Shown here: in pieces, positions 43,686 through 61,438 of the stretch | Layout: each line of letters opens with the position of its first letter | Position numbering within the stretch: position 1 is the stretch's first letter | Assembly: GCA_949987565.1 (NCBI GenBank) | Contig: OX465104.1 | Location: 2,863,474 to 2,927,473, forward strand | Origin: Luidia sarsii | Taxonomy: Eukaryota > Echinodermata > Asteroidea > Paxillosida > Luidiidae | Direction of reading: 5' to 3' | Length of the DNA stretch: 64,000 nt | The notes under the pieces: model-generated | What the model saw: only the letters and a program-made list of their open reading frames with translations | Databases searched by the model: none | What the model was told of the DNA's origin: nothing | Translations under genes and position numbers: made by a program

Positions 43686-45040
43686 TCTATCAGTGGCCCT
43701 GTGGCCAACTGACAATTTGAAATTGTCTGGGGCCAGTGAAGTCCATCTTACATGCAGGGTTTGAATCTAGCAGTGGCCTTGTGGCCAAATAACAGTTTGA
43801 AATTGTCTGGGGCCAGTTGAAGACCATCCTATATGCAGGGTTTGAATCTAGCATTGGCCTTGTGGCCAAATGACAATTGAAATTGTCTGGGGCCAGTTGA
43901 AGGCCGTCCTATATGCAGGGTTTGAATCTAGCAGTGGCCCTGTGGCCAAATGACAGTGTGAAATTGTCTGGGGCCGGTTGAAGGCCATCCTACGTGCAGG
44001 GTTTGAATCTATCAGTGGCCCTGTGGCCAAATGACAGTTTGAAATTGTCTAGGGCCAGTTGAAGGCCGTCCTATATGCAGGGTTTGAATCTAGCAGTGGC
44101 CCTGTGGCCAAATGACAATTTGAAATTATCTGAGGCCAGTTGAAGGCCATCCTACAATGTATATACAGGGTTTGAATCTAGCAGTGGCCATGTGGCCAAA
44201 TGACAGTTTGAAATTGTCTGAGACCAGTTGAACTCCATCCTATATGCAAGGTTTGAATCTAGCAGTGGCCCTGTGGCCAAATGACAGTTTGAAATTATCT
44301 GAGGCCAGTTGAAGGCCATCCTATATGCAGGGTTTGAATCTAGCAGTGGTCCTGTGGCCAAATGACGGTTTGAAATTGTCTGGGGCCAGTTGAAGGCCAT
44401 CCTACATGCAGGGTTTGGGTCTAGCAGTGGCCCTGTCACTAGAGGACAGTTTGAAATTGTCTGGGGCCAGTTGAAGTTCATCTTACATGTACATGTACAT
44501 GCAGGGTTTGAGTCTAGCGGTGGCCCTGTGGCCAAATGACAGTTTGAAATTGTCTAGGGCCAGTTGAAGGCCATCCTACATGTATATGCAGGGTTTGAAT
44601 CAAGCAGTGGCCCTGTCACTAGAGGACAGTTTAAAATTGTCTGAGGCCAGTTGAACCCATCCTATATGCAGGGTTTGGATCTAGCAGTGGCCCTGTGGCC
44701 AAATGACAGTTTGAAATTGTCTGAGGCCAGTTGAACGCCATCCTACATGCATGGTTGGAATCTAGCAGTGGCCCTGTGGCCAAATGACAGTTTGAAATTA
44801 TCTGAGGCCAGTTGAAGGCCATCCTACATACAGGGTTTGAATCTAGCAGTGGCCCTGTGGCCAAATGACAGTTTGAAATTATCTGAGGCCAGATGAAGGT
44901 CATCCTATATGCATGGTTTGAATCTAGCAATGGCCTTTGGCCTCAGTTTGTAACACTGTCTTGGGCAAGTTGGAGACCATACTGTATGAAGGGTTTGAAT
45001 CTACGGTGCATGTACCGGTAGCAGTGGCCCTGTGGCCAAA
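43686..45040. repeat. 81-bp satellite in an ABCC1 intron, about 16 copies
   Basis: The unit includes GGGTTTGAATCTAGCAGTGG, CCCTGTGGCCAAATGACAG and TTTGAAATTGTCTGGGGCC. Since 81 is a multiple of three, minus-strand frames read a 27-residue repeat. This is a by-product. The array ends about 145 bp before the next exon. Confidence 0.92.
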
Positions 45041-45185
45041 TGTAAAACTACATGTACGTGTAGCACGGCTAGCTCTCCACAAGTACACAATGGGCCAATC
45101 TCACAAAATCTATGAATCGTTTGACTGGGTCTGTTTTCTAACTAGTCCAAAATCCGACTTGTTCTCATCTCTTGTTCTATTGCAG

Positions 45186-45302
45186 AGACCGTTTGACCCT
45201 CTCCGCACGGTGACTTTTTACGTGTTCTACGCGCTGGTCCTTGCCCAGCTGGTGTGCTCGTCTTTTGTGGACAGGATGCCGGTCTACTCGTCCACAGATC
45301 CG
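45186..45302 (+). CDS. ABCC1: ABCC1-type exon: TMD0 helix 5
   Basis: It reads RPFDPLRTVTFYVFYALVLA, QLVCSSFVDRMPVYSSTDP. It is the counterpart of human [30 protein letters not shown]. The acceptor is TATTGCAG before 45,186 and the donor is CCG|GTGAGT after 45,302. It has 39 codons, phase 0 at both ends. It closes TMD0. Confidence 0.93.
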
Positions 45303-46650
45303 GTGAGTGAATGGCGAGAGTCCGGGAAGGCGACCGCCGACCGTCGATTTGTTTGGTGAATGTCATCCGGTATGCCGCGGGGGTGCCAGCTAGCTTTCAC
45401 GCGTCACTGATCGTTTGCCATTTGTGTGTGTGTGTGCGTGTTTGTGTGTGTGTTTATGTACATCCATCATTGGGCTGTTACATTGTATATCTAGTGCCTT
45501 GTGGAGACCTAGTCCAATAGGTTGAATAGGTCTCCACAGGGAAATTCTAAAGGTGTATAGGTCTCCACAAGAATTTCACGAAACTTTTTTTTGGGGGAAA
45601 TCACTCAAAAAAAGGGGGACATTTGTGATTGTGAATCTGTCGCAAGTTGACAGTATATAAGGGACATGGTACAGTCCAAATTTCTATCCAGGAAAGTGGA
45701 TATGGTTGAATTGGGAGCATTTTAAAGAAATTGTTTCGCACTCGGTTGTGTTTGTGCACGAGAACAAAGCCATGTCTCTACGAGGATACCTATTCAGTTT
45801 GTCCATCAGAGCTCTATCGTGCCTGGAGGCAGGGCATTCCACTGGTTCACTGCACCTCAAACAAGTAACACAGATGTCACAAATTGCACAGAAATACACG
45901 ATGAAAAATGATCTGTTGAAGCTCTTACACACCATTTGCACAAATCCAAATTTCGACCTGACAAATTTGGTTAAAGTAACTTTCCGGTACTCAAGTAGAA
46001 GTGAATACCTGTATCAGATATGCTGTGAGCTTGTAGCGCTTGGGATGCTAGCATTTTCATGAAAAGTGGAATTTTGTATGAATTCCCAATCGTCGTTTTT
46101 AAACACCTTTTGGAAATAAACGTAAAACTTAAATCACAAATCCGACATGGTCCATTCGCAATTACCAAATACCGACGACTTTTTACTCGCTTTTTTTATG
46201 GTTTAAACGCTCCGTGATGAAATTGAAAATACTGCTGGGTGCATTTTATGATCCTCGAAGCTGACACAGTTTGATGAAAAAAATGAGCCAGTTTTTCACC
46301 ATTTTCTCGTGACATGGTTAACGGATTGAGCTGAAACTTTCACAGGTGTGTTATTTCATGCACATGCTGGATTAGACAAACTACGGACGCGTTTCTAAGA
46401 CTTATTACCAATGGTGTGTAGGGGCTTTAATATTTTTTCATATCATGAAAACCCCCAATAAATTTCAAGATTAATTCTTAGGTTCGAGCAAAGAGTTTCT
46501 CTCATTTGTCCTGTCTTCATGGGCATCAGCAGGCAGGGAGCAGGGAACATCTCCCACCTCTTTCATAACCAAGGGGAGATATCACACCATTGTCCACACA
46601 CACACTTTATGGGTCCATATAAGCATGACAGCAAAGCACTTTTTTTCTCA
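45303..46650. other. ABCC1 intron with MITE pieces
   Basis: A GTGTGTGTGT run lies near 45,425-45,455. A 118-codon open frame at 45,706-46,062 overlaps repeat sequence: its AATCCAAATTTCGACCTGAC word is found inverted at 42,838-42,857, so it is not taken as a gene. Positions 46,180-46,428 hold the right half of the CACACCATTGG MITE, ending at TTTAA. Confidence 0.55.
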
Positions 46651-46654
46651 TACT

Positions 46655-47155
46655 GTAGTTCACACATTTTATTTTCCACATCCTGATCCACGTACTGTAC
46701 TTTTTGTCCACATATTTTTCCCACATAATTTTCCCACATTTTTTCCCCACATATCTTTCCCACATATTTTTTCCCACATATTTTTTCTCCACATTTTTTC
46801 TCCACATTTTCCCCCCTCATTTTTTTCCCACATTTTTTCCCCACATATCTTTCCCACATATTTTTTCCCACATATTTTTTCTCCACATTTTTTCTCCACA
46901 TTTTCCCCCACATTTTTTTCCCACATTTTTTCCCCACATTTTTTCCCACTTACCCCCCCCCCCCCCACTTTTTTTTCCCACACACTTTTTTTCCCACTTG
47001 CTTCGTTCACATACTGGAACTTTTTTCACACACGTTTCTTCACGCATTCTTGTTTCTTCACTTTTTCATGCACATTTTTTTTCACTTTACAGGTACATTC
47101 CCCCCCCCATTTTTTTTTCACAGACAGGTACTTTTTTCATGTAGTATTTTTTCTT
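46655..47155. repeat. CCCACATTTTTTC low-complexity array
   Basis: About 500 bp of CCACATTTTTTCTCCACATT and CCCACATATTTTTTC words with poly-C runs near 46,952 and 47,101. A 100-bp segment (TTTCCCCACATATCTTTCCC...) is duplicated at about 46,743 and 46,837. Open frames on both strands are artefacts. Confidence 0.88.
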
Positions 47156-48076
47156 ACTCACGGAGGTCCTCTAAAGTTGATGAAATACACCATAAAGATG
47201 CTCTGCCAATGGCACGATTGCCAGCCCCAAAAAATGTCAAAAATCTCCCTTTTGTGGCCCCCCTCTGCGACCTCATGCTGAGTCCCTTTGTTCCCTGACA
47301 AATGGTTCCCTCCCACACACTTTTTGTTAATGGTTGACGCCCTTGCCTGTCTTGCTTAAGGGTCGAGGTCAGATACATATGGATACTTTTGCCGACATTG
47401 TTCGGGTAGACTCTTCCAGATGCATGCACAGTGGAATGGGTAGAACGTCTCTATCCAATGAGCTAGTCCCTAACAGCCGGTAGTACTGTGGGTGCTTGCA
47501 TGGCCTGGGCCCCATCTCACGGCTCTGCTTACCCCGTAAGCGTAGAATCAAGGAAGCAAAAAAATCCTTTCAAGCTTAAAGGTATACAGAAATCAAAATT
47601 AACTTGGGGTTAAATAAATCGGTATTGTTATAGAATCCAAAGTGTCTATCATTTTTCAGACCAAAAACGCTGCATTTTGGTCCGAAAAATTGTGCCCCCC
47701 CCCCCCCACTTTGGAGACAAACGTACTACGTCACATACAGAATTTGTGGTCAGCCTTGAGGTCGTGCGCTTTGCACTGGCCCTGCATTGTCTCTATTGTC
47801 TACCAGCCATAAATACCGCACTGTCGCATGGGCAGTAGCGCACTTTATCGTCTCAGCATTTTGATTGCCTCGCTCGGCTGCTTTTGTGACGTCACATGCT
47901 CACAGGGGGAATTTTTGGCGGCGGGGCAAACATGGACTTTTTCCAATGTTTTTGGGCGAAATTAGGCGCTAACAAAATTTGTTAAAATCAATCCTGTATT
48001 GATTATATTGTGAACATTACCTAAGGAGAGTTTTTAGCTCTTTCTCAAATCCTATTTTTGTAGTCTGTAGACCTTT

Positions 48077-48397
48077 AAAGCCCCTACACAACATTGGTCG
48101 AGGTCAAAGAATAGCATCCATACATTGTCTGATCCAACATATGCATGAAATAGCACACCTGTGAAAAATTCAGCTCAATCCGCCAACCGAGTCTCGAGAA
48201 AATCTTGAAAACCGCTTCATTTGTTTCGCGAAATGCAGCATTCAACGCCGTACTGTTCCAAAAAATAGTTTAGATCTCGGTGAGACGTGAGGCAGAAATA
48301 TTCCAGTGCGAGGTTTCTACTATAACCATCTTCAAACTCTATAAGTTTCTGTGAACATTTCTGTTTTTCGATCTTACCAATGTTGTGTAGGGGCTTT
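48077..48397. mobile_element. 321-bp MITE with TTAA target duplication
   Basis: The ends AGCCCCTACACAACATTGGT and ACCAATGTTGTGTAGGGGCT are perfect inverted repeats, flanked by TTAA on both sides (48,073-48,076 and 48,398-48,401). It is the best preserved of at least six relatives in the window. There is no open frame of note, so it would be mobilised in trans by a piggyBac-type enzyme. Confidence 0.85.
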
Positions 48398-48409
48398 AAC
48401 ATTTATAAA

Positions 48410-48842
48410 CATATTTCACAGCCAATAATGATTATTTCTCACTTTCTTGAGCAAAACAATTGTTCACTATGCGCATGCGTGAACTCCTTCCCTGTCTGGA
48501 ATGTAACAAAAATCTTTGCGTTGTCGTCTGCTTATGGCCGTGTTTTAAGAATTAATTTCGGCAAAGGAGGTAAAGCAACACGGTTAGGGATTGAAAACTA
48601 TACTTCGCCTAAACCTGCTTTGGTGAAAATATTTGTAGGGGTTTTGTCTGAATTCTTGGTTGCTGTTGCAGCCGGCACATTTGCCGTTTGTTATTGGGGA
48701 CACAAATCCCCTTGTCCGCCAAACCTACTTTTTTTTTTATCACCAGAAAATCTAAGACAGGGATGCAATGCTCCCATGCACGTAGTAGTGGATAGTTGTT
48801 TAGCTCACGAGAGCAAATGATAGCATTGGCCGTGAAATACGC
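48410..48842. mobile_element. 433-bp inverted-repeat element next to the TTAA MITE
   Basis: The left end CATATTTCACAGCCAAT pairs with the right end ATTGGCCGTGAAATACG, and pairing continues loosely for 50 bp. The interior matches 24,240-24,480 (a UBFD1 intron), which gives two copies. Its left end starts nine bases after the preceding MITE's target site. Confidence 0.65.
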
Positions 48843-49671
48843 CTACGCTAAGTTGCGGATTTTTTGCTTGCTCAAGCGCCAATTCTACGCTTACGGTATT
48901 GCAAAGCCATGATCTTGGGATCTGGTCACACAAGCCTAAAGCCCTCTGAGACTGTACATCTAGAAAAGTATTCCTAGACTTGACATTGCTCTCGTTCAAT
49001 ATCGGCTTTTCCTTATATTGGACTGTGATTTTAAAACCTGTGTTGTTGGGCTGGTTTTTGGAGACAATTACCCGTCCAAGCAGCCGAGATGGGCCACCGC
49101 AAAGGTTCAGTATCCGGGGGGAAAATAATAAATGCCTCAACTGCACATAGCACCAGCATCATTCATCAGACTAGACTGCTTGAGCTGCACTCTCCTCCCC
49201 TCCCCCCCCCCCCCAGTTTTGTTTTTAGAAATTTGATTGCCGACAAAGCAACTTTGTCACGCGCCGACAGTTTCTGTGGAGTCCTAAAGTACCTTGATAA
49301 TAATGATAGCATTAATAATCGTAATGATAATAACCTCAGCACAGCTAGAGGAGGAGGGGTAAAAAAGGAGGATGAGGAGTTGGGGAGGGAGAAAGGAGGA
49401 GGAGGAGAAGGAGTTGGAGAAGGAGGAGAAGAAGGAGTTGGAGGAGGAGGAGAAGAAGGTACAAAATATTGATCCCGGGAGCGATTTTGCCGCCCATTTG
49501 TGGTTGGAATAATGCGAAAAAAGGAAGGAAACTAGACTACTCGCGAACTAAAATGACTAAAATGCAAAGTTCTATCAGAAATCAGGAGGGCCCGACATTT
49601 TGATCCTAGGAGGACCTTTCTCAAAGATATTTGAGGACGATCCAGGTGCAATCAAGATAGGCCATCTGAAT
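48843..49671. other. ABCC1 intron, mostly unique
   Basis: It has a poly-C run at 49,204-49,214 and a GGAGGAGAAGGAG purine tract at 49,345-49,460. At 49,588-49,625 there is a minus-oriented core repeat (GATCCTAGGAGGACCTTTCT), just before the 39-bp array. Confidence 0.5.
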
Positions 49672-50165
49672 TTGAGAAAGGTCCCGCTAGGATCGAAAGG
49701 CATTCTGCCTTTGAGAAAGGTCCTGCTAGGATCGAAAGGCATTCTGCCTTTGAGAAAGGTCCTGCTAGGATTGAAATGCATTCTTCCTTTGAGAAAGGTC
49801 CTGCTAGGATCAAAATGCATCCTGCTTTGGAGAAAGGTCCTGCTAGGATCGAAATGCATTCTTCCTTTGAGAAAGGTCCTGCTAGGATTGAAAGGCATTC
49901 TGCCTTTGAGAAAGGTCCTGCTAGGATCGAAAGGCATTCTGCCTTTGAGAAAGGTCCTGCTAGGATCAAAATGCATCCTGCTTTGGAGAAAGGTCCTGCT
50001 AGGATCGAAAGGCATTCTGCCTTTGAGAAAGGTCCTGCTAGGATTGAAAGGCATTCTGCCTTTGAGAAAGGTCCTGCTAGGATCGAAAGGCATTCTGCCT
50101 TTGAGAAAGGGCCTGCTAGCATCAAAAGACATTCTGCCCTTTGAGGGAGGTCCGGCTAGCATCAA
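49672..50165 (+). repeat. 39-bp minisatellite grown from the Penelope-terminal core
   Basis: The unit is TTTGAGAAAGGTCCTGCTAG, GATCGAAA, GGCATTCTGCC, with about 12-13 copies. It keeps the core up to GATCGAAA and replaces CGTCAGGCCC with GGCATTCTGCC, the start of the next core. Two unit types (GGCATTCTGCC and TGCAT(T/C)CT(T/G)C) are interspersed. Its period is a multiple of three, so both strands read open. Confidence 0.92.
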
Positions 50166-50398
50166 CATATACACCCGCTCTAGTGCAGAGATATACATAT
50201 CTTGTTTATTGAAGTGAGATACAGTGACCAGCATACATGTGTATTTGCATTGCTTTTAAATTCATTAATTGGGGCCAGTATCAACGCAGTATTGAAAAAC
50301 AAAATCATTGCCTGAAATCTGTCATTTGAAGATGTACTAAATGTATACAGTATTGAAGATTCCTTCTTTTTTTTTTCCTTTTTTTTTTTAAATTCAAG

Positions 50399-50460
50399 AA
50401 CCCCTGTCCGGAGGCCTCTATATCCCTGCTGTCTAGACTGACGTTCTGGTGGTTCTCAAG
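50399..50460 (+). CDS. ABCC1: ABCC1-type exon: start of the L0 linker
   Basis: It reads NPCPEASISLLSRLTFWWFS, close to human [21 protein letters not shown], the conserved start of the cytosolic L0/TMD1 region. The acceptor is AATTCAAG after a long T tract. The donor is TCAAG|GTACTG after 50,460. It is 62 bp, phase 0 in and phase 2 out. Confidence 0.94.
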
Positions 50461-51007
50461 GTACTGTAGAACATACAAGATATGGTTGACTCATCTCTCA
50501 ACTTTTTTTAAAAACATTCCGGGACCCGATGTTTGGATCCCAGCAGGTCCTCTCTCAGATGGCCCTTTGTGGACCTCTCTGCCTCTGAAAAAAAATGGTC
50601 TCGCTAGGATCGAAACATCACCATCCCCTTTGCCATTAAAAGCCAGCAAGCAGATGACCACAATTTTTGTATTTTTGAACTTGAAGTTAACCCTAGCTTG
50701 CATTGAAACCACAATTAACCACACATGGTTTTTCCTGTGGGGGGATAAGGGCCATACACCACGACATACCACAGCGGGGATTTTGTGGTGTCCTGTGGTA
50801 TGTGAGCCTACACCCCTGTGGGCACTGTGGTAAATTGCGGTATACAGTGTCCTGTGTCCTGTGCGGGAGGTGCAAAGCGTTAGGGAGCTTTGAAAGGTGC
50901 TTTTGTTAAAACAGACTATTTTGCTGGAGTAGCTTGTCAGTGGATGAACCCTGTGAGTTGACAATCAGGAGATATTTCCCCCTCACACTCTCTGTCTCTC
51001 TCTTCAG

Positions 51008-51130
51008 TATGGTCCTGAAAGGGTATAAGAAGTCGTTGACCACAGATGACCTATGGTCACTCATGGACAGGGACAAGGCATCCAGGGTAATGGCCCGATT
51101 CTTACGGGCCTGGAACAAGGAGAAAGCCAA
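51008..51130 (+). CDS. ABCC1: ABCC1-type exon: L0 linker
   Basis: It reads [40 protein letters not shown]. It corresponds to human [20 protein letters not shown]..., the L0 segment required for transport. The acceptor is CTCTTCAG before 51,008 and the donor is CCAA|GTAAGT after 51,130. Phase 2 on both sides. Confidence 0.94.
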
Positions 51131-51149
51131 GTAAGTCTGACCTGGTCTG

Positions 51150-51800
<651 letters not shown>

Positions 51801-52015
51801 TTTCCTCCTCCTTCTCATCCCCCTACTTCTACTCGGCCTGAATTCATCAATCTACTCACCCTCTCGGTCTCACATGACCTCCAAAGATGCTAGGAGTTTT
51901 CCCAAGGACACAAATCCGAGACGAAATCCAAACCCAACCCCCCCTCCTCCTCCACCCCCCTTTCAGCAACGCTCTTCTCCAATATCCCCCCCCCCCCCCA
52001 AAATCCTCCTCTCAG

Positions 52016-52357
52016 ATCGGCGAAGCCCAAGCGCACGCCCGACGGCCACAGCAGCAGCAGCAGCAGCAGGGAGGGCAGCCCCAAACGGCGCCCGGTCAAC
52101 GGCAACCAGGTTCACATGCAACGACTGGACGAGGCGGACGAGACCGTGGGCCTGAACGGCCCGGGGAAAGGGGCGACAACGGCAGACGACGGTGGCCACG
52201 TGGCCTTCTCCCGAGGCAGGACGGCCAAAGCGGAGGTCGAGGGTCGGGCCTCGCTCTTCCGGGCCGTCTCCAAGTGCTTTGGGCCGTTCTTTCTGGTCGG
52301 CTGCCTCCTGAAGTTCGTCCACGACTGCCTGCTGTTTGTCAGCCCTCAGCTGCTTGG
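52016..52357 (+). CDS. ABCC1: ABCC1-type exon: L0 end and first helix of TMD1
   Basis: It reads a basic Ser-rich start (SAKPKRTPDGHSSSSSSREG), an acidic and Gly-rich middle, and then RASLFRAVSKCFGPFFLVG, CLLKFVHDCLLFVSPQLLG. The end matches human LFKVLYKTFGPYFLM..FKAIHDLMMFSGPQIL. The first two thirds is the variable linker, unlike the human one in sequence, and includes an AGC repeat coding six serines. The acceptor is CCTCTCAG before 52,016 and the donor is TTGG|GTAAGG after 52,357. Phase 2 on both sides. Confidence 0.95.
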
Positions 52358-52628
52358 GTAAGGCGGGGCTCCTGCGCTCGTAAGAAAAACCCAGAAAAGT
52401 CAGGGAGTTTTTAGTGAATTGATGGGATTTTCTTTTGGAAAAAAGTCATGGAAAATGCAGAAATTCTCCAATAATTCATGGAAAAGTCATTGAAGATCAT
52501 ACTTCAATGTATATCCATTTATGAAATACGGGTATTCTATTATTTCCATTTTTAGTCAAACAGAACTTTCGAACAAATTTGCAATAAAAACTGTTCCGAA
52601 CCCTTGGGTTTTTAAAAAAAATAATCAG

Positions 52629-52806
52629 AGGATTAATCCGGTTTACGGCGGGCGAGAGCGACTACCCGTGGGAAGGCTACTTCTTTGCCTGCCTCATGTT
52701 TGTCTGCGCACTGCTGCAGTCCACTCTACTCCACCAGTACTTCTACATCTGCACGCTGACCGGGATGCAGCTGCGCACAGCACTCATCGGAGCCATCTAC
52801 AGAAAG
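52629..52806 (+). CDS. ABCC1: ABCC1-type exon: TMD1 helices 1-2
   Basis: It reads GLIRFTAGESDYPWEGYFFA, CLMFVCALLQSTLLHQYF, YICTLTGMQLRTALIGAIYR, K. It matches human [28 protein letters not shown]...IGAVYRK. The acceptor is AATAATCAG before 52,629 and the donor is AAG|GTAGAG after 52,806. Phase 2 in and phase 0 out. Confidence 0.95.
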
Positions 52807-52847
52807 GTAGAGACACTGCCTCCTCCCTGCCTTCTCTTTATAGTGCA

Positions 52848-53052
52848 GGGGTTGATTTCATCGAGCCGCTTTAGCGCCAAAATGTACTTCGGTACAAAAA
52901 GGTTATGAGCTACAGGATTCCCCTTGCCTACACGAAATTCAATTTTTGTTTCAAGCTAAGTAACGAAGAGTGGAATACAAGTCAAAAGCAATTGGCATCT
53001 CATCGTAGGGCAGTTTGTAGTCCTGTTTACACAAGGAAGACTATTCTAGCTG
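52848..53052. mobile_element. MITE fragment ending in the GGCT array
   Basis: It carries TTTCATCGAGCCGCTTTAGC, GGAATACAAGTCAAAAG, TTTACACAAGGAAGAC and CTAGCTGGCTT. It belongs to the CATAGAGCCGCTTAAG family. Its right end, where CTGCTTAGCAG would be expected, passes directly into the GGCT repeat. Confidence 0.7.
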
Positions 53053-53152
53053 GCTTGTAAGCTGGCTGGCTGGCTGGCTGGCTGACAGACTGACATGCTG
53101 GCTGGCTAACTGGCTGGCTGGTTGGCTGACTGGCTGGCTTACTGGCTGGCTA

Positions 53153-53228
<76 letters not shown>

Positions 53229-53629
53229 ACTGACTGGCTGGCTGGCTGACTGGCTGGCTGGCTGGCTAGCTGACTGACTGGTTGACTGGCTAGCTGGCTG
53301 GCTGACTGACTGACTGACTGACTGGCTGGGTGGCTGGCTGGTTGGCTGGGTGGCTGGCTGGCTGGCTTACTGTCTGGCTAGCTGGTTGGCTGGCTGACTG
53401 ACTAACAGGCTGGTAGGCTGACTGGCTGGCTGGCTGGCTGGTTGGTTGGTTGTCTGGATGGCTAGCTGGTTGGCTGGTTGGCTGGTTGGCTGGTTGGCTG
53501 GTTGGTTGGTTGGCTGGCTGGCTGACTGGCTGGCTGGCTAGTTGGCTGGCTGGCTGTCTGGCTGACTGGTTGACTGGCTGGCAGGCTGGCAGGCTGGCTG
53601 TCTGGCTGACTGGTTGGCTGGCTGGCTGT

Positions 53630-53661
<32 letters not shown>

Positions 53662-53694
53662 TTGGCTGGCTGACTGACTAACAGGCTGGTAGGG

Positions 53695-53735
<41 letters not shown>

Positions 53736-53930
53736 AGTTGGTTGGTTGTCTGGATGGCTAGTTGGTTGGCTGGTTGGTTGGCTGGCTGGCTGACTGGCTT
53801 ACTGTCTGGCTAGCTGGTTGACTGGCTGACTGACTAACAGGCTGGCTGGCTGGCGAGTTGGCTGGCTGGCTGTCTGGCTGACTGGTTGACTGGTTGACTG
53901 GCTGGCAGGCTGGCAGGCTGGCAGGTATAC
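53053..53930. repeat. GGCT tetranucleotide satellite
   Basis: About 880 bp of GGCTGGCTGGCT with frequent GACT, GGTT and AGCT variants. It includes a longer duplicated segment (GACTAACAGGCTGGTAGG at 53,399 and 53,676). It ends about 40 bp before the acceptor of the next exon. All open frames (WLAGWLVG type) are artefacts. Confidence 0.96.
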
Positions 53931-53972
53931 TGTGACCGATGATCTCTAACTGGTCCTCTGTACCTCCCACAG

Positions 53973-54227
53973 GCCCTGATTCTGTCCAACGCGGCCCGGA
54001 AGGACGCCACCACCGGCGAGATCGTCAACCTGATGTCGGTGGACGCCCAGCGCCTGATGGATCTCTGCACCTTCGTCAACACGCTCTGGTCGTCGCCCTT
54101 CCAGATCCTGGTGGCGCTCTTCTTCCTCTGGCGCACCCTGGGCCCCTCGGTGCTGGCCGGCTACAGCGCCATGGTTGTCCTGATCCCCCTGAACGCCGTC
54201 ATCGCCATCAAGATCCGCAAACTGCAG
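53973..54227 (+). CDS. ABCC1: ABCC1-type exon: TMD1 core, with a GC splice donor
   Basis: It reads ALILSNAARKDATTGEIVNL, MSVDAQRLMDLCTFVNTLW, SSPFQILVALFFLWRTLGPS, VLAGYSAMVVLIPLNAVIAI, KIRKLQ. The blocks EIVNLMSVDAQR, LGPSVLAG and P.NAV are diagnostic of MRP transporters. The acceptor is CTCCCACAG before 53,973. The frame must end at CTGCAG, 54,227, and what follows is GCGAGT: a GC-AG intron with an otherwise perfect donor. It has 85 codons, phase 0 at both ends. Confidence 0.95.
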
Positions 54228-54640
54228 GCGAGTCTGAGGAAGGAGTCGGGGCACTAGACCATGATTGCTGGTACCTTTATAAATGCCAATAGCCACCATA
54301 CTCTTTCACTGATGTGTGTCCGAGGAAGGAGTCGGGGCACCAGACCGTGATTGCTTTTACCACTAATGCCAATGACCACCATACTATTTCACTGATGTGT
54401 GTCTGAGAAAGGAGTTAAGGCACCAGACTTAAGTTGCTGTTACCACTAATGCCAAAAGCCACCATACTATTTCACTGATGTGTGTCTGAGCAAGGAGTTA
54501 GGGCACCAGACCGTGGTTGCTGTTACCACTAATGCTAAAAGTCACCATACTATTTCACTGATAGCCGTCAGCACCCGCAAGCTGTAGGCAAGTCTGAGAA
54601 AGGAGTCAGAGTTCCAGACCACTTTTGCCTATAGCTGAAA
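54215..54640 (+). repeat. Roughly 85-bp tandem repeats starting at the exon 3' end
   Basis: Four to five units share GAGGAAGGAGTCGGGGCACC, GCCACCATACTATTTCACTG and ATGTGTGTCTGAG. The first unit begins in the donor (GCGAGTCTGAGG). The last unit, near 54,562, again contains a copy of the exon end (GTCAGCACCCGCAAGCTGTA, GGCAAGTCTGAG). The repeats are therefore made from the exon-intron junction itself. Confidence 0.85.
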
Positions 54641-54667
54641 AAGAAGAAACATTTCTCAGTCCACTCT

Positions 54668-54706
54668 GCCTTTGAGAAAGGTCCTGCTAGGATCGAAACG
54701 TCAGGC
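54668..54706 (+). other. Core repeat copy with hammerhead-like fold
   Basis: The arrangement is the same as at 30,567-30,605: GCCT, TTGAGAA, GGTCCT-GCT-AGGATC, GAAAC, GTC, AGGC. It is followed by CCACTTAATTTTAGG. Confidence 0.42.
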
Positions 54707-54815
54707 CCACTTAATTTTAGGTCCACTCTTTTCTTTATTTTCAAAGAAAACTTTGACTGGGCTGGGATTCGAACGCAAGACCCCTGGTTTTTATGTACCA
54801 GCGCTCTTACCATCC

Positions 54816-61209
<6,394 letters not shown>

Positions 61210-61438
61210 CAAATATAATTTTTTTTTTTCAGTTTCAAAATTTTTGAAGTTTTGATGTTGTAAATATAGCAGGACCATTCTCAAGGGCTCAATTTAGAGG
61301 GCTTGATGTTTCGATCCTCGTAGAAGGCTTGATGGTTCGAACCCTGGAAGACTGGAAAGAAAAGGTCCTGCTAGGATCTAAACATCAGGAAAAAAAATGT
61401 TTATCTCTTTCTTTGTCCCGATGCTATTTGGACTCTAG

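Noticed and set aside
43848..44930. Minus frames with a 27-residue repeat (LLDSNPAYRMAFNWPQ type)
   Set aside because: By-product of an 81-bp satellite inside an intron of a gene on the other strand.
45706..46062. 118-codon plus-strand frame
   Set aside because: Overlaps a MITE family whose words recur inverted at 42.8 kb.
46563..47281. FFPHIFS- and KKCGEKMW-type frames
   Set aside because: Low-complexity CACATTTTTTC sequence.
49575..50234. 219-codon minus frame with a 13-residue repeat, and its plus-strand partners
   Set aside because: The 39-bp unit is a multiple of three. The sequence is a dispersed non-coding repeat core.
53450..53970. WLAGWLVG-type frame
   Set aside because: GGCT tetranucleotide repeat.
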